Shown: positions 24,917-34,495 of the stretch, piece by piece
Position numbering within the stretch: the first letter of the stretch is position 1
How the letters are laid out: each line of letters begins with the position of its first letter
The notes under the pieces: generated by a model
What the model was told of the DNA's origin: nothing
The model's database searches: none
The model's input: the letters and a program-made list of their open reading frames with translations, nothing else
Translations under genes and position numbers: made by a program
Source: Bacteroides sp.
Lineage (GTDB): Bacteria; Bacteroidota; Bacteroidia; Bacteroidales; Bacteroidaceae
NCBI GenBank assembly: GCA_015060765.1
Contig: SUXW01000007.1
Location: forward strand, 1-64,000
Reading direction: 5' to 3'
DNA: 64,000 nt

Positions 24917-26395
24917 ATGGAATACACTCATTTTTTCGCCGTTGACTTAGGCGCAACCAGCGGGCGTACCATTTTGGGAAGCCTCGGAGAAGGCAAAATG
25001 GAATTGAGGGAACTTACCCGCTTTCCCAATCATATCATTGAAACAGGAGGTCATTTCTTCTGGGATATTTATGCACTTTACAACGAAATTATCAACGGAT
25101 TGAAAGTGGTGGCCAAAGAAGGCATTACTATCCAATCCATTGGTATCGACACCTGGGGTGTAGACTTTGTATTCATCGGTAAGGATGGCGGTTTGCTCCG
25201 TAATCCGTATTGCTATCGTGATCCGCATACCGTGGGTGCCATGGAAGAATATTTCACCCACATCCCCAAGGATAAGGTATACGACATTACCGGTATCCAA
25301 TTCATGAACTTCAACTCGCTCTTCCAGTTGGCTACCTTACGCCGCAACGGATGTTCTGCCCTAGAAGCAGCCGACAAGATTCTGTTTATCCCCGATGCAC
25401 TCAGCTATATGCTCACCGGAAAGATGGTTACCGAATACACCATTGCCTCTACTTCACAAATATTGAATCCACGCACCAAGAAGTTCGAGAAGGAATTGCT
25501 CGACGTAGTGGGCGTAAAGGAAGAACAATGGGGCCGTTTTGTATTCCCCGGCGAACCCATCGGCACACTGACCGAAGAGATCCAGAAAATAACCGGTTTG
25601 GGAGCCGTACCTGTAATAGCTGTAGCCGGACACGATACCGCTTCTGCCGTAGCTGCCGTACCTGCCCAAGACGAAAAGTTCGCTTATTTAAGTTCGGGCA
25701 CCTGGAGCTTGATGGGTATCGAAGTAAAGGATGCCATCATCAACCAGAAGAGTTACAGCATGAATTTTACCAACGAAGGCGGTGTAGAAGGCACTACCCG
25801 TTTCCTGAAGAACATCTGCGGCATGTGGTTGCTTGAGCGCTGTCGCAAGGAATGGGACGCTACCCAAAACTACTCATATCCCGAACTGATCGAAGCCGCA
25901 TTGGCTGTACCCGCTTTCCGTAGTCTCATCAATCCGGATGCGCCTTGCTTTGCCAACCCGTCGTCCATGATCGAAGCCATCCGTCATTATTGTCTGGAAA
26001 CCAACCAGCCGGTACCCGAAACTTACGGAGAAATCACCCGATGCATCTTCGACAGTTTGGCACTCCGCTACAAACAAGTGTTCGGTTACTTGCAAGACAT
26101 GGCACCTTTTGAAATCGAAAAGCTGCACATCATCGGCGGTGGTTCCAAGAACAACCAGCTCAACCAATTCACTTGCAATGCTGTAGGTGTACCCGTTGTA
26201 GCAGGACCGAGCGAAGGGACTGCCATCGGTAACATCATGTTGCAAGCCAAAGCCAACGGTTTGGTGAAGGACATTGCCGAAATGCGCCAACTCATCAGCA
26301 CTTCCATCGAAACCGTACAGTTCACACCCGAACAACCGGAAGCCTGGGAAGAAGCTTACCAAAAATACTTAAGCGTTTACCGCGAAGACATTTAA
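24917..26395 (+). CDS. rhaB: Rhamnulokinase
   Basis: 492 residues of the FGGY kinase family: FFAVDLGATSGRTILGSL at the N-terminus (phosphate 1 motif), GIDTWGVDFVF, VAGHDTASAVAAVPA near residue 250 and LHIIGGGSKNNQLNQF for the adenosine motif. It phosphorylates L-rhamnulose at C1. ATG 24917 gives the family N-terminus. First gene of rhaB-rhaI-MFS-rhaD. Confidence 0.95.
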   Translation: MEYTHFFAVDLGATSGRTILGSLGEGKMELRELTRFPNHIIETGGHFFWDIYALYNEIINGLKVVAKEGITIQSIGIDTWGVDFVFIGKDGGLLRNPYCYRDPHTVGAMEEYFTHIPKDKVYDITGIQFMNFNSLFQLATLRRNGCSALEAADKILFIPDALSYMLTGKMVTEYTIASTSQILNPRTKKFEKELLDVVGVKEEQWGRFVFPGEPIGTLTEEIQKITGLGAVPVIAVAGHDTASAVAAVPAQDEKFAYLSSGTWSLMGIEVKDAIINQKSYSMNFTNEGGVEGTTRFLKNICGMWLLERCRKEWDATQNYSYPELIEAALAVPAFRSLINPDAPCFANPSSMIEAIRHYCLETNQPVPETYGEITRCIFDSLALRYKQVFGYLQDMAPFEIEKLHIIGGGSKNNQLNQFTCNAVGVPVVAGPSEGTAIGNIMLQAKANGLVKDIAEMRQLISTSIETVQFTPEQPEAWEEAYQKYLSVYREDI

Positions 26396-26432
26396 TGAAA
26401 AGAAACAATAACCAAAAAAATAAGAAAATATC

Positions 26433-27686
26433 ATGAAAGAAGAATTGATTAAGAAATCGTACGAAATTGCGAAAGAACGTTATGCCGAAATCGGTATGGA
26501 TACAGACAAGGTATTGGAACAGTTGCAAGACTTCCATTTGAGCATGCACTGCTGGCAAGCAGACGACGTGAAAGGTTTTGAAGTACAAGCAGGTGCCATG
26601 TCGGGTGGTATCCAGTCGACCGGTGATTTTCCCGGTGCAGCTCGCAACATCGACGAACTCCGTGCCGACGTACTCAAGGCTAAATCTCTTATCCCTGGCG
26701 ACCACCGTTTGAACCTTCATGAAATTTACGGTGACTTCAAGGGTAAGGTAGTTGACCGCGACGAAGTAACTGTTGAACATTTCCAATCTTGGATTGATTG
26801 GGCAAAGGACAATAACACCCTGCTCGACTTCAACTCTTCCTCTTTCTCACATCCGAAATCAGGAAGCCTCACTTTATCGAATCCAGACGAAGGCATCCGT
26901 AACTTCTGGATTGAACACACCAAGCGTTGCCGTGACATTGCCAATGCCATGGGTGAAGCCCAAGGCGATCCTTGTATCATGAACCTTTGGGTGCACGACG
27001 GTTGCAAGGACGTTAGTGTAAACCACGCTCTTTATCGTAACTTGTTGAAGCAATCACTCGACGAAATCTTCGCCAAGGAACAACCTATGATGAAGGATTG
27101 TATCGAAGGTAAAGTATTCGGTATCGGTTTGGAAAGTTTCACTGTAGGCTCACACGATTTCTATACTGCGTATGCCGCCAAGAACGACAAGCTTCTGACC
27201 ATCGATACCGGTCACTATCATCCAACCGAATCGCCGGCCGACAAGGTAAGTGCCGTTCTTCCATTCGTTAAAGAACTGATGCTGCACGTATCCCGTCCGG
27301 TTCGTTGGGACTCCGACCACGTAACCATCATGGACGATCCTACTCAGGAATTGTTCTTCGAAATCGTTCGTGCCGGTGCTCTTGACCGCGTTCACTACGG
27401 TCTCGACTTCTTCGACGGTTCCATCAACCGTATCGGTGCTTACGTTATCGGTTCCCGTTCGGCCCAGAAGTGCATGCTCCGTGCATTGCTCGAACCGAAG
27501 GAACTCATCTCTAAGTATGAATTGGCAGGTGAAGGTTACAAGGTTCTTGCCCTCATCGAAGAACAGAAAGCTATGCCATGGCAAGCCGTTTACGACATGT
27601 TCTGCTTGAAGAACAACGTACCTGTAGGCGATGCGTTCATTGCTGAAATCGAGAAATATGTAGCGGAAGTTACTTCCAAAAGATAA
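26433..27686 (+). CDS. rhaI: L-rhamnose isomerase
   Basis: 417 residues, standard length. Family features include LQDFHLSMHCWQADDV, GIQSTGDFPGAARN and the metal-site sequences around LLTIDTGHYHPTESPADKVSAVLPF (residues 250-275) and RWDSDHVTIMDD (about 287-298). It converts L-rhamnose to L-rhamnulose in the cytoplasm. Known as rhaA in E. coli; Bacteroides work has used rhaI. Confidence 0.96.
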   Translation: MKEELIKKSYEIAKERYAEIGMDTDKVLEQLQDFHLSMHCWQADDVKGFEVQAGAMSGGIQSTGDFPGAARNIDELRADVLKAKSLIPGDHRLNLHEIYGDFKGKVVDRDEVTVEHFQSWIDWAKDNNTLLDFNSSSFSHPKSGSLTLSNPDEGIRNFWIEHTKRCRDIANAMGEAQGDPCIMNLWVHDGCKDVSVNHALYRNLLKQSLDEIFAKEQPMMKDCIEGKVFGIGLESFTVGSHDFYTAYAAKNDKLLTIDTGHYHPTESPADKVSAVLPFVKELMLHVSRPVRWDSDHVTIMDDPTQELFFEIVRAGALDRVHYGLDFFDGSINRIGAYVIGSRSAQKCMLRALLEPKELISKYELAGEGYKVLALIEEQKAMPWQAVYDMFCLKNNVPVGDAFIAEIEKYVAEVTSKR

Positions 27687-27709
27687 GAACTTGAATAAAT
27701 ATAGAAATC

Positions 27710-29050
27710 ATGTCAAGTAAAGATAGTAGTTTGAAGAGTACCATTGCGGTATCTCTCACCAATTATTTGGATGCCGGTGCCATAGTAGCAGGAGCTTCAG
27801 GGTTGACGTTATGGCAACAATACCTCGGACTCACCGAGATTCATCTGGGCTGGCTTAACTTTATCAGCGCCAACTGTCTGGGTGCAGCCATCGGCTCTAT
27901 CATCGGTGGTTTTCTTGCCGACAAGTACGGCCGTAAGTTCATCTTCACCTATAATCTATTGGTCTATATGACAGGTGTACTATTGGTGATGTTCTCTGTT
28001 AATTTCCCCATGTTATTGGCTGGGTTCCTCATCACAGGTATCTCCGTGGGTGCAGGTGTGCCCGCTTCATGGACGTATATCTCTGAATCATCAGAGGTCA
28101 ACAACCGTGGTCGAAACATTTGTATCTCGCAAATGTCATGGGGCTTCGGTCCGATGTGTATCCTTTTGTTTGGTATGCTCTTTGCCCCCGGTGGCTATCT
28201 GTTTGGATGGGTAGAGTCCATTGCCCACATGTTTGGCGGCGCCGACATGTCGCAGGAAGCCGTCAATGCTTTCTCCTCGCGCATTGTCTTCCTCACGCTG
28301 TTCATCGTAGCATTCATAGCCTGGTGTCTGCAACGTGGATTACAAGAAAGTGCCGAGTTTACAGCCCAAAAGGCTTCCAACCAAAAACAACCGGGTTTGC
28401 TCGACAATATCAAACTGTTGTTTACCAATAAGGTTGCCGTACGTACCGTTATCTTCCTCGCCTGTATTTATCTTACATGGAATCTTGTAGCTTCGGTTAT
28501 GGGCTTTTTCCAACCGCATATCTACGAAACGGCTGGTGGTGTTACTAACGAGGAAGCCAACTGGATGAACTGTATCCAATGGGCCATCATCGTTGGCGTA
28601 ACCTTTATTCTATCGTACTTCATCGACAAGGTGAGTCACAGATTTGTGTACGTCTTGGGACTTTTGGTAGCTATTTCCGCTTGGATGGTTATCGTTACCA
28701 TTGGTGTCAATGGTAAGGTAGGTCTTTGGCTGTTTGCTATCCTCTGGGGTATTCAAAGTGGACTTGCAGTACAAATATTCTACGCACTTTGGGGTAGCGA
28801 ACTATTCCCCGCCAAGTTCCGCGCCGGTGCTCAAGGACTTATGTTCTTCATTGTTCGTGGTTTGTCGGCTGCATGGGGATTGGTGTTCACTTATATCTAT
28901 GGAGAAAACGGCGAAGGATTTACAGTAGCAGCTTATTGTATGATAGCCCTTTTGGTCATTTCATTGATTGTAGGTGCAATCGGTTGTCCGAATACACGAG
29001 GCAAATCACTCGAACAGATTACTCGTGAACGCTACGGAGACAATTATTAA
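27710..29050 (+). CDS. rhaP: MFS sugar transporter, probable L-rhamnose permease
   Basis: 446 residues with about 12 membrane helices. The motif A loop GGFLADKYGRKFIFTYN between helices 2 and 3 and the sugar-porter-like VPASWTYISESSEVNNRGR loop after helix 4 (PESPR/ERG-type) support the major facilitator sugar porter family, inner membrane, proton symport. Position between rhaI and rhaD implies L-rhamnose as substrate; this matches the reported Bacteroides operon layout (kinase, isomerase, permease, aldolase). It is unlike the E. coli RhaT family. Confidence 0.88.
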   Translation: MSSKDSSLKSTIAVSLTNYLDAGAIVAGASGLTLWQQYLGLTEIHLGWLNFISANCLGAAIGSIIGGFLADKYGRKFIFTYNLLVYMTGVLLVMFSVNFPMLLAGFLITGISVGAGVPASWTYISESSEVNNRGRNICISQMSWGFGPMCILLFGMLFAPGGYLFGWVESIAHMFGGADMSQEAVNAFSSRIVFLTLFIVAFIAWCLQRGLQESAEFTAQKASNQKQPGLLDNIKLLFTNKVAVRTVIFLACIYLTWNLVASVMGFFQPHIYETAGGVTNEEANWMNCIQWAIIVGVTFILSYFIDKVSHRFVYVLGLLVAISAWMVIVTIGVNGKVGLWLFAILWGIQSGLAVQIFYALWGSELFPAKFRAGAQGLMFFIVRGLSAAWGLVFTYIYGENGEGFTVAAYCMIALLVISLIVGAIGCPNTRGKSLEQITRERYGDNY

Positions 29051-29083
29051 GAATCAATAACAATTATAGAATAATAAAGAAAT

Positions 29084-29893
29084 ATGAAATCGATATTAGA
29101 AAACCGTCCCGAACTTTCCAAGGAAGTATACAAAGTGGCCGAAGTGGCTGGATACTTGTGGCAAAAAGGCTGGGCCGAACGTAACGGTGGTAACATTACC
29201 GTAAACGTAACCGAATATGTAGACGATGAAATCAAGGCTATGCCAGCCATCAGCGACGTAATGCCTATCGGTGTAACTCTTCCCAATCTGAAAGGATGTT
29301 ACTTCTATTGCAAAGGCACTAACATGCGCATGCGTGATTTAGCCCGTTGGCCGATGGACAATGGTTCCATTATCCGTATCCTCGACGATTGCGCCAGCTA
29401 TGTCATCATCGCCGACAATCCGGTAAAGCCCACTTCCGAACTTCCTTCACACTTGAGCGTACACAATTACCTTATCGGTAAGGGTTCTACATATAAAGCA
29501 TCCGTACATACCCACCCGATTGAGTTGGTAGCCCTTTCACACAACAAGAAATACATGGAAAAGGATGTAGCGACCAACTTGTTGTGGAGTATGATTCCCG
29601 AAACCAAAGCATTCTGTCCGCGTGGTTTGGGCATGATTCCTTATCAGCTTCCAAGTTCCGTTGAACTGGCCGATGCTACCATCAAGGAATTGGCCGACTA
29701 CGATGTAGTATTCTGGGAAAAGCACGGTGTATTTGCCGTTGAAAACGATGTAATGGCTGCGTTCGATCAAATTGATGTATTGAATAAATCAGCTCAAATT
29801 TACATTGCCGCCAAGAATATGGGCTTTGAGCCCGACGGTATGAGTCAGGAACAAATGAAGGAAATGACCATTGCCTTCAATTTGCCGAAATAA
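29084..29893 (+). CDS. rhaD: Rhamnulose-1-phosphate aldolase
   Basis: 269 residues of the class II zinc aldolase/epimerase family. WAERNGGNITVNVTEY near the N-terminus (NGGN substrate loop), zinc ligands in SVHTHPIELVALSH (about residue 140-153) and the later FWEKHGVFAV (His about 212) are present. It splits rhamnulose 1-phosphate into DHAP and L-lactaldehyde. It ends the operon; no lactaldehyde reductase or dehydrogenase follows. Confidence 0.94.
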   Translation: MKSILENRPELSKEVYKVAEVAGYLWQKGWAERNGGNITVNVTEYVDDEIKAMPAISDVMPIGVTLPNLKGCYFYCKGTNMRMRDLARWPMDNGSIIRILDDCASYVIIADNPVKPTSELPSHLSVHNYLIGKGSTYKASVHTHPIELVALSHNKKYMEKDVATNLLWSMIPETKAFCPRGLGMIPYQLPSSVELADATIKELADYDVVFWEKHGVFAVENDVMAAFDQIDVLNKSAQIYIAAKNMGFEPDGMSQEQMKEMTIAFNLPK

Positions 29894-29913
29894 TTAAGGC
29901 TATTTACACTTAC

Positions 29914-29976
29914 CACAGAGTTCACAACCTTCACCGGTCTTCATTTACCGTTGAGTTGTAGAGCTCTGTGTTTTTT
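29914..29976 (+). terminator. Terminator of the rha operon
   Basis: cacagagttcacaac (29914-29928) pairs imperfectly with gttgtagagctctgtg (29955-29970), followed by six T. Confidence 0.7.
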
Positions 29977-30125
29977 ATGTTAGTGTAAAGACCACATCAA
30001 TTTAAAATAACACGATGTTTTAATACTTTCTTACAGTGTCAACATAAAATAAAAATTAAGTTTAACTAAGTCAACCTACTATATAAATAAAGCTAAATAC
30101 AGTCAACATAAAGCGTTAACAGACA

Positions 30126-30213
30126 GCGCTTTTCCTGCTTTGCAACCTTCGTCGCTCCGTTCAAAGCACATCGCCTCTACCTTCATAGTATTTCGTCGCT
30201 TCGTTCAAAGTAC
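30126..30213 (+). repeat. Tandem array, about 4 units of 22 bp
   Basis: ttcgtcgctccgttcaaagca at 30148 recurs as ttcgtcgcttcgttcaaagta at 30192, exactly 44 bp later; the intervening unit (30170-30191) is a more diverged copy and 30126-30147 a weak one. Confidence 0.6.
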
Positions 30214-30278
30214 TTTGTACGAATTTATCTCTATGATTATCATTTATTTACATACTAATCGCACAGATTATTCTTCGT

Positions 30279-30328
30279 CATGTAGGGAAAAACCGTTCCC
30301 TACATGCTCCCTACATACCTCCCTACAT
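30279..30328. repeat. Cluster of TCCCTACAT repeats
   Basis: tccctacat occurs at 30297, 30308 and 30320 (steps 11 and 12), and its inverse atgtaggga at 30280, so the outer part can fold as a 10-bp hairpin (30279-30288 with 30297-30306). Confidence 0.7.
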
Positions 30329-30463
30329 GGGTAACATCCTGATTATAAAAACAATAAGCCAAATCATGTAAGGATGTAGGTAAAATTGCAAAAATAAATA
30401 TTTGTTGCCATTTATAGGAGCAATACCGTTTATTTCCTATTTTTGCAATAAAATCGAAATACC

Positions 30464-31810
30464 ATGAAGAAAAACATTCTTACCATTACATTATTTATTA
30501 GTGCAATACTGTGCACGGGATGTAACTCTACATCCGAACCTGCTTCCTCCGAAGAAAAGACAGCCCTCGAAGCAAAACTCGAAGCAAAAGAAGTAGCACT
30601 CTTGATAGCCGACCGTATTCTGGCTACCACCACCTACGATTTCAAGAATACCCGCACTGACGAGACATTCCCCTCGGTAAAGGATATGCCACTCGACATG
30701 GATGTAAAGGTGAACTGCAAGTACAACAACTGGCACTATACCAACGGAGTAACTCACCTCGCCTTGATGGAACTGGCCGACAAGACCGGCGATAAAAAAT
30801 ACGATGAATATGTACGCAAGAACATGGACTTTGTGTTCAACGAAGGAAACTTGGATTTCTTCCGCCAGCAATACGACCAGGCCATGAAGGAAGAAGGATG
30901 GAACGGAGTGCGCAAGCATTCCTGGCACATGATATTCCGCGGCAAGCGATTGGACGATAATGGTCCGATGGGTGCCAGCCTCATCGCCCTGCAACAGAAG
31001 TATCCACATGAAGCTTTCCAGCAATACATCGACCAAACCGCCGAACATATTCTATACGCCGAGCCTCGTTTGGAAGACGGAACCATTGCCCGCTACTGGC
31101 CGCACATCCAGACCATCTGGGCCGATGATGCCTTTATGGCTATCTCTTTCCTTTGCCGCATGGGACAAGCTACCGGTGACATGAAGTACATTGACGATGC
31201 CGCCCACCAGGTCATCAAGTATCACGACTATCTGTGGTGCCCCGAAAAGCGTCTGTTCTATCATTACTACCATACCGATACTAACGAACATGGAGTGGCT
31301 CACTGGAGCCGTGCCAACGGATGGGTGTTTATGGCTACGGCCGACTTGCTGAGTGTGATGCCCGAGAATCATCCCAAACGGGCCGAAGTGCTGAAGCTTT
31401 TCCGCAAACAAGCCAGTGGTGTGATACGCTACCAGGGCAAGAACGGCTTGTGGCACCAATTACTCGATCAGAAAGACTCCTACGAAGAAATAACCGGTAC
31501 TGCCATGTTTACCTTCGGATTGGCCAGAGCCGTGAAGAACGGTTGGTTGGAACTGGATTTCATCTATGCAGCCGAACAAGGACTGAAAGGGATGCTGACC
31601 AAGATTTCAGAGAAAGGCGATGTTACCGCCATTTGTGTAGGTACCGGCATCAAGCCCTCGCCCACGTTCTATTATAACCGTCCTACTCAGGAAAACGATC
31701 CGATGGGCGAAGGTCCTGTACTCCGCGCCTTGATCGAGATGATGGATGCTCCCAAGCATGCAGAGATTAAAGCCGAGTCGCAGTATGACCGGATTGTGGT
31801 GAAAAAATAA
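30464..31810 (+). CDS. GH105 unsaturated rhamnogalacturonyl hydrolase, lipoprotein
   Basis: 448 residues with a lipoprotein signal (lipobox SAILCTGC, Cys about 20), so membrane-tethered in the periplasm or on the surface. The (alpha/alpha)6 domain has the family hallmarks: the YNNWHYTNGVTHLALMEL segment (about residue 90), HSWHMIFRGKRLDDNGPMGASL (about 145-165) and IWADDAFMAISFL (about 215-230), which contains the catalytic Asp region, plus GTAMFTFGLARAVKNGWL later. It hydrates unsaturated galacturonyl-rhamnose products made by pectate or rhamnogalacturonan lyases. It follows the rha operon after 570 bp with its own promoter and a strong terminator. Confidence 0.88.
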   Translation: MKKNILTITLFISAILCTGCNSTSEPASSEEKTALEAKLEAKEVALLIADRILATTTYDFKNTRTDETFPSVKDMPLDMDVKVNCKYNNWHYTNGVTHLALMELADKTGDKKYDEYVRKNMDFVFNEGNLDFFRQQYDQAMKEEGWNGVRKHSWHMIFRGKRLDDNGPMGASLIALQQKYPHEAFQQYIDQTAEHILYAEPRLEDGTIARYWPHIQTIWADDAFMAISFLCRMGQATGDMKYIDDAAHQVIKYHDYLWCPEKRLFYHYYHTDTNEHGVAHWSRANGWVFMATADLLSVMPENHPKRAEVLKLFRKQASGVIRYQGKNGLWHQLLDQKDSYEEITGTAMFTFGLARAVKNGWLELDFIYAAEQGLKGMLTKISEKGDVTAICVGTGIKPSPTFYYNRPTQENDPMGEGPVLRALIEMMDAPKHAEIKAESQYDRIVVKK

Positions 31811-31814
31811 AAGA

Positions 31815-31852
31815 ATAAACCGACGGTTCCCCAAAACGAACCGTCGGTTTAT
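31815..31852 (+). terminator. Terminator of the GH105 gene
   Basis: Perfect 15-bp stem ataaaccgacggttc (31815-31829) with its inverse (31838-31852). The stem contains the same AAACCGACGGTT core as the 22-bp array at 12206. Confidence 0.85.
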
Positions 31853-31894
31853 GAAATGACTATATTTTAGCAAAATGATACGGAATACGCACCA

Positions 31895-32557
31895 TTAGAA
31901 ACGATAGCCTACGGACAATTGATAAGTGGAATTACGCAAGCCGTAATCGGGTGACACTTTCTTTATGCCCAAAGAATAGTCCACAGACAACACATAGTGT
32001 TGCTTCCATATTGCTTTTATACCAGCAGTAGCCCCCCAATCCCAACTACGGAAAGCCTTTAGTCCATTTTCAGCCATACCATCCAACGGTCTCCATTGGG
32101 TTTTCCCTTGATTCTTTATCTGCATATCGCATGAACCTGCGCCGAAACCGTATGCAGCATAAAGCCCCATAGAAGGAAGCAAATCAAAATTCCGGCTCAA
32201 GCGAAAATTATATCCCACTTTTAAAGGGATTTGTCCATAATTGATTTTGGACTGTACTTTAGGGAAACGCATATAAGCTTCATAACCGAGAGCCGATGAA
32301 GGATAATTTTCGCCCAATCCAAGTTCTCCATGACGCTGAACAAAAGAAAGTCCGGACATCAACATCCAGTGTGCACTCAATTCATAGTCAACCGTAATGC
32401 CTATCTGCATACTTGGCTTGGCTTTCTTTTCCGAGGGCAAGGAAGCAGAACCTACAAAGCGGGACAAATTAGCACCAGCCTCTATTCCCCATTTCATTTG
32501 AGCAAAAGAATAAGTTGCACAAAACAACACTGCTAAAAAAACGAATAACTTTTTCAT
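31895..32557 (-). CDS. Outer membrane beta-barrel protein
   Basis: 220 residues with a signal peptide (MKKLFVFLAVLFCATYSFAQ) followed by alternating amphipathic strands (KWGIEAGANLSRFVG, PSMQIGITVDYELSAHWMLMSGLSF, YGQIPLKVGYNFRL, LSVDYSLGI) and the C-terminal pattern YQLSVGYRF, ending in the aromatic residue expected for outer membrane insertion. It matches the small PorT/OMP_b-brl type common in Bacteroidetes. Role unknown; it is divergent from the TPR regulator gene. Confidence 0.85.
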   Translation of the reverse strand: MKKLFVFLAVLFCATYSFAQMKWGIEAGANLSRFVGSASLPSEKKAKPSMQIGITVDYELSAHWMLMSGLSFVQRHGELGLGENYPSSALGYEAYMRFPKVQSKINYGQIPLKVGYNFRLSRNFDLLPSMGLYAAYGFGAGSCDMQIKNQGKTQWRPLDGMAENGLKAFRSWDWGATAGIKAIWKQHYVLSVDYSLGIKKVSPDYGLRNSTYQLSVGYRF

Positions 32558-32619
32558 ATATCATCACATAAGTAAATTTATTGCAAATAAACGATATTAT
32601 ATTCATATCATCCTATCGC

Positions 32620-32641
32620 TTTTGTGCGCATTTTGTGCGCA
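32620..32641. repeat. Tandem 11-bp direct repeat, possible operator
   Basis: ttttgtgcgca is repeated head to tail (32620-32630, 32631-32641) in the gap between the divergent OMP and TPR regulator genes. A one-turn spacing suits a dimeric DNA-binding protein. Confidence 0.5.
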
Positions 32642-32701
32642 TTTCTTAATTTTAACCCATTCTTTGCATTTTTTATACGATATTTGCCGAGAAGATTAAA
32701 A

Positions 32702-34438
32702 ATGAACCAAACTATGCTATTATTTACACTAATCCTGTTTCTTTCTTTTACCGTTTCTTGTTCTGGGAACAGGTCAGATAGAGATTTATTAATTCAAATA
32801 GACAGTTTAACGTATCATAATCCAGACAGTGCAATATTATGCTTGACGGAACTATCCCATACAATCAACAATTATTCGTTGGATTTACAGAAATACTATC
32901 AATTACTAACCATTAAAGCCAACGATAAAGCTTTCATAAGACATACATCAGATAGTCTCATTTTATCTATCATATTATATTATGAAAAGACGAATAATAC
33001 ATATCTATTACCAGAAGCTTATTACTATGCCGGACGAGTATATGCCGACTTATACGATGCACCTAAAGCACTATTTTTCTACCAAAAAGCTACAAATATG
33101 TTAGAGAAAAGCGGCAACTATAAATTACTAAAAGTTATCTATTCGCAAATAGGACTTCTTCTATTATATCAAGACATATATGATGAAGCCATGGCAGCAT
33201 TCAAGCAAGCATATCATTTTAATTCTATATTAAAAGATAAAAAAGGACAAGCAAAAAATTTGTGCAGTATTGGCGAAACTTTTACTGGATATGGAAATGC
33301 AGATAGTGCATTACATTATTATAAAAAGGCTAATACTAAAGCCAAACAAATAAATGATATAAATTTAGTCAATGGCATACAATTGCATCTTGCCACTTTG
33401 TACAATCAGTTGGAAGAATACGATTCTGTTAAAATCATACTAGATGATTACAATTCACCACCAAATACTAACTATTATATAGCTATTGCAGATATGTATT
33501 ACGGAACCCACCGATTAGATTCCGCGATTTATTATTACAACAAAGTAGTTGCAGAGAAAGAAATGTACACTTCTCAGCGAGCACATTTTCAACTTGCGGA
33601 AATAGCGATGGTAAGAAACGATGCCAACGCCGTATTGGAGCATACCCGCAAATACAAGGAATGGACAACGAAAATAACACAAGCTACCAATACAGAAACA
33701 ATTCATAAAATGCACTCATATTATAATTATCAATTACGAGAAAAAGAGAATAACGATTTGCGCCTGAAGAATGTGCATCAGGAAAAATGGATTATAGTTT
33801 GCTGTTCCACCATTCTTCTTTTGGGATGTTTGATTGCTGCTTATTACCAATACAACAAACGAAAAAGAAATACACTCAACGTACAACTGGAAAAATTGAG
33901 ACAACTAAAAGAAGAGCAATACCAATCGAGTACCCGTTTCATCGAAGAAAATGAACGAAAAATCGAAGCTTTGGAACTTCAATTAAAACAAAGTCACAAA
34001 GAAAGTGACGACATGCAGAAACTTTTGCTGACACAGAAAGAACAAATACGACAAATGAATGAACGGATAAAAACCAATAAGGAGGAACGGCAACTTTCCG
34101 AAAGTTTGTTCCGCGAATCGGATATATACAATAAATTCCACAACGCCGCTTGCAATGAAACGATACGAATCAGCTCGGACGATTGGGAAATGCTTCGTAT
34201 AAAGATCGATAAATGCTACAAAGGATTCAGTTCCCGTCTTCGCAGCATCCACCCCATCAGCAATATGGAAATGAGAATTTGTTTGCTATTGAAGATAAAC
34301 ATTAGTGTCACTGGTATCAGTATGCTATGCGGGCGAAGCAAGTCTGCAATAGTATCGGCCCGCAAGCGGTTGTACGAAAAATATTTTGCAGAAAAAGGGA
34401 AGCCGGAACAATGGGACGAATTTATCCTTTCATTATAA
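32702..34438 (+). CDS. TPR membrane protein with C-terminal helix-turn-helix-like domain
   Basis: 578 residues. A lipoprotein-type signal (lipobox SFTVSC) is followed by TPR-like helical repeats (about 60-350, e.g. LPEAYYYAGRVYADLYDAPKALFFYQKA), a transmembrane helix (about 363-383, WIIVCCSTILLLGCLIAAYYQY), a long coiled coil (about 385-470) and a C-terminal region (SNMEMRICLLLKINISVTGISMLCG then RSKSAIVSARKRLYEKY) that resembles the LuxR-like helix-turn-helix found in this Bacteroides regulator class. The layout suggests a periplasmic sensor that directly contacts DNA in the cytoplasm. The first two thirds are unusually A/T-rich. ATG 32702 gives the signal peptide. Confidence 0.8.
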   Translation: MNQTMLLFTLILFLSFTVSCSGNRSDRDLLIQIDSLTYHNPDSAILCLTELSHTINNYSLDLQKYYQLLTIKANDKAFIRHTSDSLILSIILYYEKTNNTYLLPEAYYYAGRVYADLYDAPKALFFYQKATNMLEKSGNYKLLKVIYSQIGLLLLYQDIYDEAMAAFKQAYHFNSILKDKKGQAKNLCSIGETFTGYGNADSALHYYKKANTKAKQINDINLVNGIQLHLATLYNQLEEYDSVKIILDDYNSPPNTNYYIAIADMYYGTHRLDSAIYYYNKVVAEKEMYTSQRAHFQLAEIAMVRNDANAVLEHTRKYKEWTTKITQATNTETIHKMHSYYNYQLREKENNDLRLKNVHQEKWIIVCCSTILLLGCLIAAYYQYNKRKRNTLNVQLEKLRQLKEEQYQSSTRFIEENERKIEALELQLKQSHKESDDMQKLLLTQKEQIRQMNERIKTNKEERQLSESLFRESDIYNKFHNAACNETIRISSDDWEMLRIKIDKCYKGFSSRLRSIHPISNMEMRICLLLKINISVTGISMLCGRSKSAIVSARKRLYEKYFAEKGKPEQWDEFILSL

Positions 34439-34464
34439 ATAAAATATCCAAGGCTATCTATTCT

Positions 34465-34495
34465 TTTGTCAATCAACAAATTTATGCTACATTTG
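34465..34495 (+). promoter_or_regulatory. Promoter of the AraC regulator gene
   Basis: TTTG (34465-34468), 19 bp, TACATTTG (34488-34495). Transcription would start near 34501, which excludes the upstream ATGs and fixes the start at 34526. Confidence 0.8.

Larger units (their letters stand above)
29894..30463. other. Intergenic region with terminator and repeats
   Basis: No gene seen. After the rha terminator come A/T-rich sequence with GTCAACATAAA words (30037, 30102), a 22-bp array (30126-30213), an 11-12-bp repeat cluster (30279-30328) and the promoter of the GH105 gene (TATTTTTG at 30438-30445). Confidence 0.65.
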
